Origin: Nocardioides daedukensis
GTDB lineage: Bacteria; Actinomycetota; Actinomycetes; Propionibacteriales; Nocardioidaceae
Assembly: GCF_013408415.1 (NCBI RefSeq)
Contig: NZ_JACCAA010000001.1
Span: 3,286,001 to 3,350,000, forward strand
Direction: 5' to 3'
Length of the DNA stretch: 64,000 nt
Translations under genes and position numbers: made by a program
Shown here: in pieces, positions 8,436 through 16,482 of the stretch
Numbering within the stretch: position 1 is the stretch's first letter
How the letters are laid out: each line of letters starts with the position of its first letter
The notes under the pieces: model-generated
Seen by the model: only the letters and a program-made list of their open reading frames with translations
Database searches by the model: none
Told to the model about the DNA's origin: nothing

Positions 8436-9233
8436 GTGCAGATGGGCACTCACACCATCAGCAGGAGCACGGCGTCCCGGTCCGGCGAGGCCGTCTGGAA
8501 CACGGCGTTCCTCGTGGTGTGCGCCGTCGTCCTGGCCGGCCTGGTGACCAAGCTGCAACAGGAGTTCCTGCCTTCTGCGCTGTCCACACAGGTCGGTCAC
8601 AACAGTGAGGTGTGGGCCCTGGTGCTCGCTCTCGGCACGGGAATGTTCATGCTGGAGCGCACGGAGGCTACGGGCACCTCACGCATCCCGGTCCTCCTCG
8701 TGTGCCTGGCCTGTCTCGGGCTAGCGGCTGCGGTCTACTGGCTGGGGACGCCCCCTACGGTGAAGACGCTCAACGAGCCGCTTCTCGGAGCCGGGCTTCT
8801 GATCGGCTACCTGTGTCTGCCACGACCTCTGCCCCGCGCGGTGCCGTGGTTGATCACCGGGATCGTGGCGGGGGTCATCGTGGTCTGGTCCCAGGTCACC
8901 TTCGTCTTCCTCCAGGCCGAGTCGATGACAGCGCTGCTCGTGGCCCCACTGGCCTTCGACGTGATGACGTCGCCGGCCCGGAGGACACCTAAAGCGTCTG
9001 CAGGACGGGTGACGGCGTGGTTGTCGTTGCTGATCCTGCTCCCGGCCCTGGCACTGGCCTCGGGTGATCTCCGCACCGAGGGAGGGTTCGCGCCCGACCT
9101 CGTCGACTATCTCGCACGCGGAGCAGAGGGCTTCTGGGGAGTCGCTCTGCTGCAGTTGTACGTCGTCCTTCGTCGAGCTCGGTCCTCGGCACCAATCCAC
9201 AGCCCGACCCAGGTCTCGAAAGGCGCGGAATGA
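8436..9233 (+). CDS. Polytopic membrane protein, unknown function
   Basis: This 265-aa protein has about seven to eight hydrophobic segments and a short cytoplasmic start. I do not recognise a named family, and it lacks clear sortase, exosortase or glycosyltransferase signatures. The GTG start has GGGAG six nt upstream; an ATG at 8400 would add 12 residues but has no comparable site. It is divergent from the co-polymerase operon and begins a chain of coupled genes: its stop overlaps the start of the large secreted protein (ATGA), which in turn overlaps a lipoprotein gene. That coupling suggests a role in export, anchoring or processing of the secreted partner, which is inference. Confidence 0.7.
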   Translation: MQMGTHTISRSTASRSGEAVWNTAFLVVCAVVLAGLVTKLQQEFLPSALSTQVGHNSEVWALVLALGTGMFMLERTEATGTSRIPVLLVCLACLGLAAAVYWLGTPPTVKTLNEPLLGAGLLIGYLCLPRPLPRAVPWLITGIVAGVIVVWSQVTFVFLQAESMTALLVAPLAFDVMTSPARRTPKASAGRVTAWLSLLILLPALALASGDLRTEGGFAPDLVDYLARGAEGFWGVALLQLYVVLRRARSSAPIHSPTQVSKGAE

Positions 9234-12200
9234 CCATGAACGCACGAGAAAAGAACATGAACCGTAGGCAATGGATAGTGGTCCTCATCGCAGCCGCCGC
9301 GATGGTCTTCGCGCCACAGTTTGCCCAGGCACTTCAGCCGGGGCACGACCGATATCCCAACGCGGTGCCGGCGACCAGCACACCGTCGGTGCTCAACGGT
9401 GAAGTCCTTGACATCGTGCAGATCGGCAACACGATTGTGTCGGCCGGTGCGTTCTCGAGCGTGAGTTCGCCGGGAGGGTCAGCTGTCACGCGCAACAACG
9501 TGTTCGCGTTCAATGCCGCCACAGGACAGTTGAGCAGCACGTTCACCCCCAGCGTCAATGGCACTGTCGACGCGGTGCTGCCCGGGCCCACAGCCGGAAC
9601 GGTCTATCTGGCCGGCTCGTTCACCCAGGTCAACGGTGCGAACGCGAGTCACGTCGCGTTGGTGAACGTGAGCAACGGTCAGACGGTGACCGGGTTCCGG
9701 GCTGCTGCGACCAACGGTCGCGTCTATTCGATCCAAAGGGTGGGCAACCGGCTCTTCATCGCAGGCAATTTCACCACGACCGGTGGCGTCGCCCACCGTT
9801 CCCTCGCGACCCTCAACGTCACCACCGGTGCGCTCGACCCCTACATGAACCTGCAGACTGCCGGCCGGCACAACGACAGTGGCTCCGGGGCACAGGGAGC
9901 CATGGGTGTGCGGGACATCGAGATCACCAACGCCGGCGACCGCATGGTCGTGATGGGCAACTTCAAGCAGATCGACGGACTGGTCCGTGACCAGGTTGCC
10001 ATCGTGAACCTACCGGCCGGAAGTGCCGAGCTCGACGCCAATTGGCGGACCCGGCGCTACGAGCCCTACTGCTTCAACTGGGCCTTCGACACCTACGTGC
10101 GCAGCGTCTCCATCGCGCCCGACGACAGCTACTTCGTTCTGGCAAGCACCGGCGGCCACAACACCGGAACGCTCTGCGACACGATCGCCCGCTGGGACTT
10201 CTCCGACTCCGGGCAGGACGTCCAGGAGGCGTGGTTCAGCGACAGCGGTGGCGACACCTTGTGGGCCACCACCGTGACCGAGAAGGCAGTCTTCGTCGGC
10301 GGTCACCAGCGCTGGATGAACAACGACAACGGCAGCGATTTCGCGGGCCCCGGTGCGGTGCCCCGGGCGGGACTTGCCGCGCTCAACCCCACCTCCGGCA
10401 TCCCGATCCCCTGGAACCCCGGACGGAACCCCCGTGGAGCAGCGGTCTACGCCTTGTACCCGACCGAGACAGGTCTGTGGATGGGCAGCGACACCGAATA
10501 TGTCGGAGACGTGCGCTATCGCCGGCCCAGGATCGCCTTCTTCCCACTCGCGGGTGGTCTGACCGAGCCGTCCGACACACAACAGCAACTGCCCGGGAAC
10601 GTCTACCTGGCCGGCAAGCGCTCGGTGGACCAGGGCAATGTGATCTACCGGGTGAACACAGGTGGCGGCGCTGTCTCGGCAACGGACGGAGGCCCGGACT
10701 GGAACGCCGACGACAGTGATCCCAGCCCCGTGCGCAACAACGGGAGCAACAGCGCTGGCTACGATCCCGCCGTCAGCAGGGACACGTCCCTGCCCGCCCA
10801 TGCGCCTACGAGCCTGTTCGACTCGGAGCGTTGGTCTCCTTCTGACGATCCGAGGATGTCGTGGGACTTCCCGGTGCCAGCCGGTCGCCAACTGCAGGTC
10901 CGCCTGTTCTTCGCAAACCGTTATGCCGGCACCAGCCAGGTCGGGCAGCGAGTCTTCGACGTGGAGCTGGAGGGTACGACCAGGATGAACGACTTTGACA
11001 TCGTGCAGGCGGTCGGCGACCAGCGCGGCATGATGCGCTCCTTCGACATCACCAGTGACGGCAACGTCGACATCGACTTCTCGCACGTGGTGGAGAACCC
11101 ACTCATCAACGGGATCGAGATCGTGGACCGGACTCTGCCGCCGCCGTCCAACGGTGGCAGCACGCTCAGCACGATCGACTTCGACGGCACCACCGCCGGG
11201 TCGGCCACCGGTGTCGACGGCCTCGGTGTGGACTGGGGCCAGGTGCGGGGGTCGTTCCTGATCGGCAATACGCTCTACTACGGGTGGGCCGACGGCCAGC
11301 TCTACAAGCGGACCTTCTCCTCGAGCGGCGTAGGTCCGGCGACGCTGATAGACCCCTACCACGACCCGATCTGGGACAACGCCAGCAGCGGCTCCGGCGG
11401 CACTTTCCGGGGTGCCACCTCCGCCTTCTACGGGCAGATCACCAACCTGACCGGGCTGGTCTACCGCGACGGCCGGATCTACTACACGCTGAACAACGAC
11501 TCGAACCTCTACTGGCGCGGCTTCAACGCGGACAGCGGCATCGTCGGGACGCGTGTCCACACCGCCAACGGTGGAATCAACTGGAGCACCAGCTCCGGGC
11601 TCTTCACCAGCGGCAACACGCTGTACGTCGTGAACAAGTCCAACGGATCGCTCGGTCGGGTCAACTTCGCCGGCGGTGTGCCGCAGGGGACCGTGACCAC
11701 GGTCAACAGCAGCAACGACTGGCGTGCTCGCGGCATCTTCATCGCCCAGGGGGTGGCGCCCAACCAGGCACCGACAGCACGGATGGCAGTGACCTGCGTC
11801 AAGCTCGTCTGCAGCGTGGACGGGACCACTTCGACGGATCCCGAGGGTGCTGACCTCACCTATGCCTGGGACTTCGGTGACGACGGTGCAGCCACGGGCG
11901 GGACTGCCTCGCACACCTACGACGAGGACGGTGGCTACACCATCCGGTTGACAGTGACCGATGACCGCGGCGGCTCCGACACGGTCGAGCGTGTGGTGAA
12001 TGTCGCCGCGGGGACTGCATCCAGTGTGTCCTTCGTGGCATCGACCAGCAGCAACATGAACAGTGCGACGCCTGCGGTCACCGTGCCGTCAGGTGTCCAG
12101 GCCGGTGACCAGTTGATGCTCTTCGGGTCGGGTACGGACCTCGGGGTCCCGTCCGGCTGGACACTGGTGGACTCACGGACGGCGAGCGGGATGGAGAGCC

Positions 12201-12628
12201 ACGTGTGGACACGCCGGGCGACCGGTGCCGACGCGGGAACCACCGTGACCATCCCCACCACCTTCGGGAAGACGGTGCTGGTCCTGGCCGCCTATCGGGG
12301 AGTTGACGGAGCCTCTCCCGTCGCAGCCATCGCGAGCACGACCGACACCGGGACGAGCCACACCAGCGCCACGGTCAATGCGCCCGAGAACGCCTGGGTT
12401 CTTCAGTTTTGGTCTGACAAGTCCAGCGGCACGACGACCTGGAACCTGCCTGGGACCATCGCCGAGCGTGAGCGGAGCATTGGCTCCGGGTCTGGTCGCA
12501 AGAGCGCGGTCCTGGCGGACTCGAACGGGGGCGTCGCGGCTGGCGTACGAGGTGGAGTCACGGCGACCACGGATGCGTGGAGTGGCCGGGCAATCAGCTG
12601 GACGTTGGCGTTGAGGCCGGCCTCATGA
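9230..12628 (+). CDS. Large secreted protein: beta-propeller, malectin-like and PKD domains
   Basis: The 1132-aa protein starts with a signal peptide (RRQWIVVLIAAAAMVFAPQFAQA, cleaved near residue 35). Residues about 50-330 contain repeated G-x-x-x-x-AGxFxxV blades of a delta-60-type beta-propeller. Residues about 455-635 resemble a malectin-like carbohydrate-binding domain (RVNTGGG ... VRLFFANRY ... FDVELEG ... INGIEIVD). A second repeat region follows, then a PKD domain at about 844-925 (YAWDFGDDG, TVTDDRGG). A beta-rich domain of about 200 residues closes the protein. There is no C-terminal membrane anchor or sortase motif. It probably binds glycans at the cell surface or in the matrix. 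The start overlaps the previous stop (ATGA); an ATG at 9257 is possible. Its stop overlaps the lipoprotein start. Confidence 0.85.
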   Translation: MTMNAREKNMNRRQWIVVLIAAAAMVFAPQFAQALQPGHDRYPNAVPATSTPSVLNGEVLDIVQIGNTIVSAGAFSSVSSPGGSAVTRNNVFAFNAATGQLSSTFTPSVNGTVDAVLPGPTAGTVYLAGSFTQVNGANASHVALVNVSNGQTVTGFRAAATNGRVYSIQRVGNRLFIAGNFTTTGGVAHRSLATLNVTTGALDPYMNLQTAGRHNDSGSGAQGAMGVRDIEITNAGDRMVVMGNFKQIDGLVRDQVAIVNLPAGSAELDANWRTRRYEPYCFNWAFDTYVRSVSIAPDDSYFVLASTGGHNTGTLCDTIARWDFSDSGQDVQEAWFSDSGGDTLWATTVTEKAVFVGGHQRWMNNDNGSDFAGPGAVPRAGLAALNPTSGIPIPWNPGRNPRGAAVYALYPTETGLWMGSDTEYVGDVRYRRPRIAFFPLAGGLTEPSDTQQQLPGNVYLAGKRSVDQGNVIYRVNTGGGAVSATDGGPDWNADDSDPSPVRNNGSNSAGYDPAVSRDTSLPAHAPTSLFDSERWSPSDDPRMSWDFPVPAGRQLQVRLFFANRYAGTSQVGQRVFDVELEGTTRMNDFDIVQAVGDQRGMMRSFDITSDGNVDIDFSHVVENPLINGIEIVDRTLPPPSNGGSTLSTIDFDGTTAGSATGVDGLGVDWGQVRGSFLIGNTLYYGWADGQLYKRTFSSSGVGPATLIDPYHDPIWDNASSGSGGTFRGATSAFYGQITNLTGLVYRDGRIYYTLNNDSNLYWRGFNADSGIVGTRVHTANGGINWSTSSGLFTSGNTLYVVNKSNGSLGRVNFAGGVPQGTVTTVNSSNDWRARGIFIAQGVAPNQAPTARMAVTCVKLVCSVDGTTSTDPEGADLTYAWDFGDDGAATGGTASHTYDEDGGYTIRLTVTDDRGGSDTVERVVNVAAGTASSVSFVASTSSNMNSATPAVTVPSGVQAGDQLMLFGSGTDLGVPSGWTLVDSRTASGMESHVWTRRATGADAGTTVTIPTTFGKTVLVLAAYRGVDGASPVAAIASTTDTGTSHTSATVNAPENAWVLQFWSDKSSGTTTWNLPGTIAERERSIGSGSGRKSAVLADSNGGVAAGVRGGVTATTDAWSGRAISWTLALRPAS

Positions 12629-13269
12629 CCGGCCTTGTCCGTCGATCCTCCGCACTCATCGCCACCGGCGTCCTTGTCCTGACAGGTCTCGCCGGGTGCG
12701 GTGGGGGTGATGCGGAGCCCGGGGCGGACCCGCGTCCGGCCGCCACACCGTCCGCTGGTGACAACCCGACGGGTGCCACGGGGAAGACCAGCCCGAAGGT
12801 GCCGGCATCCCCGAAGACCAACGCCTCCGGGCTCTCGTCCCCGGCGAGTGCGTCGGACGACCTGCCCACCCGCGGTGCGGACGGGACCCAGGACAGCGTC
12901 CTGGCGAAGCTGCCGGGACCGAGCTCGCAGAAGTGTGTTGACGTGGACAAGAACCGTGACGTGCGCTCCGGGTCGATGGCCGCCGGCCCGTTCGACGAGG
13001 TCCGCAGCAATTACGAGCAGGGAGCGCCGGCCACCCAGGAGGTCCGGCTCTACTTCATCCCGGAGAAGTCAGCCAAGATGCCCGGCATCAGTGTCCGGCT
13101 GCACAACAAGGCGAGCAACAAGACCATCACGGTCCGTCAGAAGCGGTGGGCCGACGCCGGTGAGTTCCGCTTCTATGACGTCCAGACCGGGCTGCCCACC
13201 AAGGGAACCTGGCAGATCACCGCTCAAGCAGGACCCGACAAGGGTTGCTGGACCGTCCAGCTCGGTTGA
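12625..13269 (+). CDS. Putative lipoprotein
   Basis: This 214-aa protein begins with a type II signal peptide. The hydrophobic stretch ends in the lipobox LAGC, with the lipidated Cys at residue 25. A low-complexity Pro/Ser/Thr/Ala-rich linker follows to about residue 100, which could span the cell wall. The C-terminal 110 residues form a compact, beta-rich domain with two cysteines (KCVDVD and GCWTVQ) that could form a disulfide. No family is recognised. The ATG overlaps the stop of the large secreted protein (ATGA), so the two are made together. The lipoprotein may anchor or chaperone that partner at the membrane surface (inference). Confidence 0.8.
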   Translation: MTGLVRRSSALIATGVLVLTGLAGCGGGDAEPGADPRPAATPSAGDNPTGATGKTSPKVPASPKTNASGLSSPASASDDLPTRGADGTQDSVLAKLPGPSSQKCVDVDKNRDVRSGSMAAGPFDEVRSNYEQGAPATQEVRLYFIPEKSAKMPGISVRLHNKASNKTITVRQKRWADAGEFRFYDVQTGLPTKGTWQITAQAGPDKGCWTVQLG

Positions 13270-13298
13270 GGTCCGAGAGCTCGCAGAAGGAGAAGCAC

Positions 13299-14030
13299 GT
13301 GCCTGAGATCGATTGGAACAGAGAACGGTGGGACGTCGCACACCAGTGGGACCTCGAGGGTGACGAATGGTCCGGGATGGCGGACCACTGTGGCCAGTCC
13401 TACCAGGACTGGAAGTCCGCACTCATCATCGAGCTCCTGCACCCCGATCTGGGTCAGGACCGAGATATTCTCGAGGTCGCGCCCGGGCATGGCAGGTTCA
13501 CGGTCGAGATGGTGGACAACTGTCGCTCGCTGACACTGGTGGACCTGAGTCCCACCTGCCTCGAGGTCTGTCGCTCGAGGTTCGGAGACGACGGGCAGGT
13601 GCGTTACATCGAGACCGACGGTACGTCGTTGCCCGGTGTACTGGACGAGTCGATCGACTTCATCTGGTCCTTTGACTCCTTCGTGCACATGGAGCGCGGT
13701 GTGATCGACGCCTATCTGGCGGAGTTCGCCAGGGTGCTGCGGCCCGAGGGCAGATTCGTCATCCACCACGCAGGCAAGCGTGAGTGGTCCCTGAGGGCTG
13801 TCCCGCTTACGCGAAAGTTGGGGGCTCCCGGACGCGTGGTACAACGACTGATGAGTCAGGGAAGGCTGCGCGACAGTGGTTGCCGAGCCGACGTGAGCGC
13901 GGGACTGGTGGGTCGCCTGGTGGCGACGCACGGCCTCGAGGTGGTGGAGCAGCGGAACGCGTGGGGAGCCCATGGTGAGTTCGATCTCTCGAAGTTCGGC
14001 GACGTCATCACCGTCGGCCGCAAGCCCTGA
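13299..14030 (+). CDS. SAM-dependent class I methyltransferase
   Basis: The 243-aa soluble protein has a Rossmann-type methyltransferase core. Motif I reads ILEVAPGHGRFT (glycine-rich SAM-binding loop), followed by motif II LTLVDLSPTCLEVCR with the ribose-binding Asp, and a post-core strand FIWSFDSFVHME. A helix and strand typical of the family follow (VLRPEGRFVIHHAG). It is about the usual length for small-molecule methyltransferases. The GTG start is supported by GAAGGAGA seven nt upstream. It closes the four-gene run that begins at 8436, 29 nt after the lipoprotein. Within a polysaccharide locus, O-methylation of a sugar, or capping of chain ends, is the most economical guess. Confidence 0.85.
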   Translation: MPEIDWNRERWDVAHQWDLEGDEWSGMADHCGQSYQDWKSALIIELLHPDLGQDRDILEVAPGHGRFTVEMVDNCRSLTLVDLSPTCLEVCRSRFGDDGQVRYIETDGTSLPGVLDESIDFIWSFDSFVHMERGVIDAYLAEFARVLRPEGRFVIHHAGKREWSLRAVPLTRKLGAPGRVVQRLMSQGRLRDSGCRADVSAGLVGRLVATHGLEVVEQRNAWGAHGEFDLSKFGDVITVGRKP

Positions 14031-14072
14031 CACGACGACGTCAGAGGTGCGGCCAGAGCAGACCGGATCAGA

Positions 14073-14098
14073 CCAGGTCAGGCTCGGGCCTGACCTGG
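14073..14098. terminator. Inverted repeat between convergent genes, likely bidirectional terminator
   Basis: An 11-bp perfect stem, CCAGGTCAGGC paired with GCCTGACCTGG, closes on a TCGG loop. It sits between the methyltransferase gene and the convergent sugar transferase gene. No strong U-tract follows on either strand, as is common in high-GC actinobacteria. Confidence 0.75.
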
Positions 14099-14142
14099 CT
14101 CGGTCGTGTCTGCGCGCTGACTTCCGTGCGTGAGGGTGGTCG

Positions 14143-15603
14143 TCAGTAGGCGCCGCGGTGCGTGATCACGGCTCCGACCGTGCGGGCCAGGATCCGCAGG
14201 TCGCTCCCGGGGTGCCAGTTGTCCACATAGGTGAGGTCGAGGCGCACGGACTCGTCCCAAGCCAGGTCCGAGCGTCCCGAGACCTGCCACAGGCCGGTGA
14301 TGCCCGGCTGTACGGCGAGCCGGCGTGCCACGTCGGTGGAGTATTCTGCGACCTCGCGCTCAAGGGCGGGACGGGGACCCACCAGGGCCATTTCGCCGCG
14401 CACGACGTTGACCAGCTGAGGAAGCTCGTCCAAGGAATATCGTCGGAGAAACGTCCCGATGCGTGTGATACGCGGATCCTGACGCATCTTGAACAGGACG
14501 CCGTCGCTGTCATTGATCAGGGTGGTGTCCACGGCCGACTCGACGGTCATGGTCCGCAACTTGTACATCGTGAAGACCCGGCCGCCCCTTCCGATCCGCT
14601 GCTGGCGATATATCGCCGGTCCTGGTGAGTCCAGACGAACCCCGAGCATGAGGACGAGCAACACGGGCGCTGCAATGCACAGCAAGGTCGCTGCCAGGAC
14701 ACGTCCGGCAAGGTGCTGGGCAGTGCGTCGCCAACTGTCGAGCTCGCTGTGGCGGACATGCACCATGGACAGGTCCGCCACGCTCGAGACTCGAGTGCGT
14801 CCCAGGCTCACATCGACGAGTCCGGTGGAGATCATCAGATCCACCCCGACCTCGGCGAGCTGCCACTCGAGTCTGCGGAGTTCGATCGGGTCGAGGTGCG
14901 AGCAGGGGAGGACCAATACCGCATCGCAGTGCGTTTTCTCCAGTGCGCGGAGAATCGCCGGCACGGTCGGACGGCAGCGTCCCTGAACCCTGACGCTCAG
15001 GTCGCGGGTGAGTGCTGCCTCGGCACGATCCGAGGATGTCGTGTGGCCAGCCACGAGGAGGCGGATCGGCTCGATCGGCTCCCCACGGTGCTGTCGCCAC
15101 AGCCACACCTGCGCGGCCAGGGAGCCGGCGATCATCCCGGAGAGCGTGCCCAGGAAGAGCGCGACCGGAAAGGCAGGCAGGAACCACCACATGGCCGCCG
15201 AGCCGATGATCGCGACCTGGAGGCCTGCGACCGCCAGGACCCTGGCCTCGAGGAGGCCTCGCGCCTGTCCGTGGCTGGTCCTGGCGCGTCGGATCAGAGC
15301 AAGGGTCAGCGTCCAAGCAGCCACCAGCAGCATCAGCATGCAGGCATCCACCAGCGCCGAGGACCCACTGTTCCCCAGCGCCAGGATGGCCGCGCCTCCC
15401 ACCAGTCCGGCCGCAGGCAGGGCCAGTGACTCCCACCGTCGGCCGGCGAGACCGGCGAGGCCGGCAGCCGGGGGGAGAAGAGACCCGGAAGAGTCGTCGG
15501 CGGCGTCCACATCGCTGGCTGGCGAAGTTGTCGCTGGTCGCCAAGGTTGTTCAGGAATGAGAAGCCTCGGGGCGGCGGGCCTCGTCTGGTTGGCGATGCT
15601 CAT
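14143..15603 (-). CDS. Polyprenyl-phosphate sugar-1-phosphate transferase (exopolysaccharide initiation)
   Basis: This 486-aa protein matches the WbaP/CpsE-type initiating glycosyltransferases. It has four to five N-terminal membrane helices (residues about 60-170), a cytoplasmic CoA-binding-like domain, a further membrane segment near residue 300, and the catalytic bacterial sugar transferase domain. Signatures of the latter are YKLRTM, RIGTFLRRYSLDELPQLVNVVRGEMALVGPRP (split across residues about 385-415) and the closing GITGLWQVSGR. It transfers a sugar phosphate to undecaprenyl phosphate and so starts each repeat unit. The ATG start lacks a strong ribosome site. The 195 bp upstream carry a repeat structure likely to be its promoter/operator region. 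It is transcribed separately from the response regulator gene. Confidence 0.92.
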   Translation of the reverse strand: MSIANQTRPAAPRLLIPEQPWRPATTSPASDVDAADDSSGSLLPPAAGLAGLAGRRWESLALPAAGLVGGAAILALGNSGSSALVDACMLMLLVAAWTLTLALIRRARTSHGQARGLLEARVLAVAGLQVAIIGSAAMWWFLPAFPVALFLGTLSGMIAGSLAAQVWLWRQHRGEPIEPIRLLVAGHTTSSDRAEAALTRDLSVRVQGRCRPTVPAILRALEKTHCDAVLVLPCSHLDPIELRRLEWQLAEVGVDLMISTGLVDVSLGRTRVSSVADLSMVHVRHSELDSWRRTAQHLAGRVLAATLLCIAAPVLLVLMLGVRLDSPGPAIYRQQRIGRGGRVFTMYKLRTMTVESAVDTTLINDSDGVLFKMRQDPRITRIGTFLRRYSLDELPQLVNVVRGEMALVGPRPALEREVAEYSTDVARRLAVQPGITGLWQVSGRSDLAWDESVRLDLTYVDNWHPGSDLRILARTVGAVITHRGAY

Positions 15604-15654
15604 TGCGCCGACGTCACGTGGAAGAGGTGGGCGGGCAGCAGACAGTCATCTGTT

Positions 15655-15686
15655 GTGTGAACGCAGGAATGACCTGCCGTGTGAAC
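15655..15686. promoter_or_regulatory. Direct repeat with internal palindrome upstream of the sugar transferase gene
   Basis: Two copies of GTGTGAAC (15655-15662 and 15679-15686) flank an inverted repeat GCAGG-AATGA-CCTGC (15663-15677). The structure lies 52 bp upstream of the sugar transferase start and 113 bp from the end of the response regulator gene. It looks like an operator. Which regulator binds is unknown; the in-cluster LuxR proteins are candidates. Confidence 0.45.
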
Positions 15687-15798
15687 ACTCATCCTGGACC
15701 TCACCCCATCCGGCGTCTGCTGCTCGTGAATCCGACACTAGGCGGCGAGCGAGAGGCGGGCATGCCCGAAATCGGCTAAAAACAAGGGCTCTGAGACC

Positions 15799-16482
15799 TC
15801 ACCCGCCGGGAGGGTGCCAGTGCGCTGCCTGTGCCATGCCGACGGCCGCCAGTTGGGAGGAAACGCCCAGCTTGGCCAGAAGCGACTTGACCTGCGTGCG
15901 CACCGTGGACTCCGAGACAACGCTGATCGCGGCGATCTCGCGCACTTGGCGACCGGCCATGAACTGCCACAGGACCTCGGCCTCACGGCGGGTCAGGAGC
16001 TCCAGCCGCCGCTGGGCCTCCTTCACTGCGTGCTGCTCCTGCCGCCATTCGGCCAGGAGCTCGGCCCGGCTCTCGCGCGAGAGCACTGGCATGCCCTCGT
16101 TGATCCTCCTGATCGTTGCCGCGATTTCGTTGAGGGACGAGTTCTTCGACATCACCACACGGGCACCGAGCGCGATCGCCTCGCCCCATCGACTGCGCTT
16201 GACGCTGCCGGTGATGACGACTACCGAGACCCCCGCTTGCGCAAGGGGCTGGATCAGATGCATTCCGTTCCCGTGGACTCCCAGGTCGAGATCAAGGAGG
16301 ACCACCCTGGGCTCATGTCGCATGACCACGGGCAGGAGCGTCCTCACGTTGCGACCTGCCTGGTCCACGTTGGCGGAGCACACGTGGTGCCCCTCGATCT
16401 GCAGCGAGATCTTCAGCGATTCGGAGAAGAGCGTGTGGTCCTCGACGATCACGACAGGACGTTTGGGTCGTGCGGAGTTCAC
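15799..16482 (-). CDS. LuxR/NarL-family response regulator
   Basis: The 227-aa protein has a CheY-like receiver domain (residues about 8-130). The acidic pair is Glu14/Asp15, the phosphoacceptor Asp64 lies in LLDLDLG, and a conserved Lys is present in VVMSKNSS. A C-terminal LuxR helix-turn-helix follows (residues about 160-215: LTRREAEVLWQFMAG, EIAAISVVSESTVRTQVKSLLAKLG). The GTG start overlaps the stop of the sensor kinase (GTGA), so this is a cognate two-component pair. Its position beside the sugar transferase makes polysaccharide genes the likely targets. A second LuxR protein of the same design, but without the phosphorylation site, is encoded at 18270. Confidence 0.92.
   Translation of the reverse strand: MNSARPKRPVVIVEDHTLFSESLKISLQIEGHHVCSANVDQAGRNVRTLLPVVMRHEPRVVLLDLDLGVHGNGMHLIQPLAQAGVSVVVITGSVKRSRWGEAIALGARVVMSKNSSLNEIAATIRRINEGMPVLSRESRAELLAEWRQEQHAVKEAQRRLELLTRREAEVLWQFMAGRQVREIAAISVVSESTVRTQVKSLLAKLGVSSQLAAVGMAQAAHWHPPGG

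Noticed and set aside
8400..9233. Exosortase-like identity for the polytopic membrane protein
   Set aside because: I could not find the Cys-Arg-His catalytic pattern, and the following secreted protein has no PEP-CTERM-type tail.
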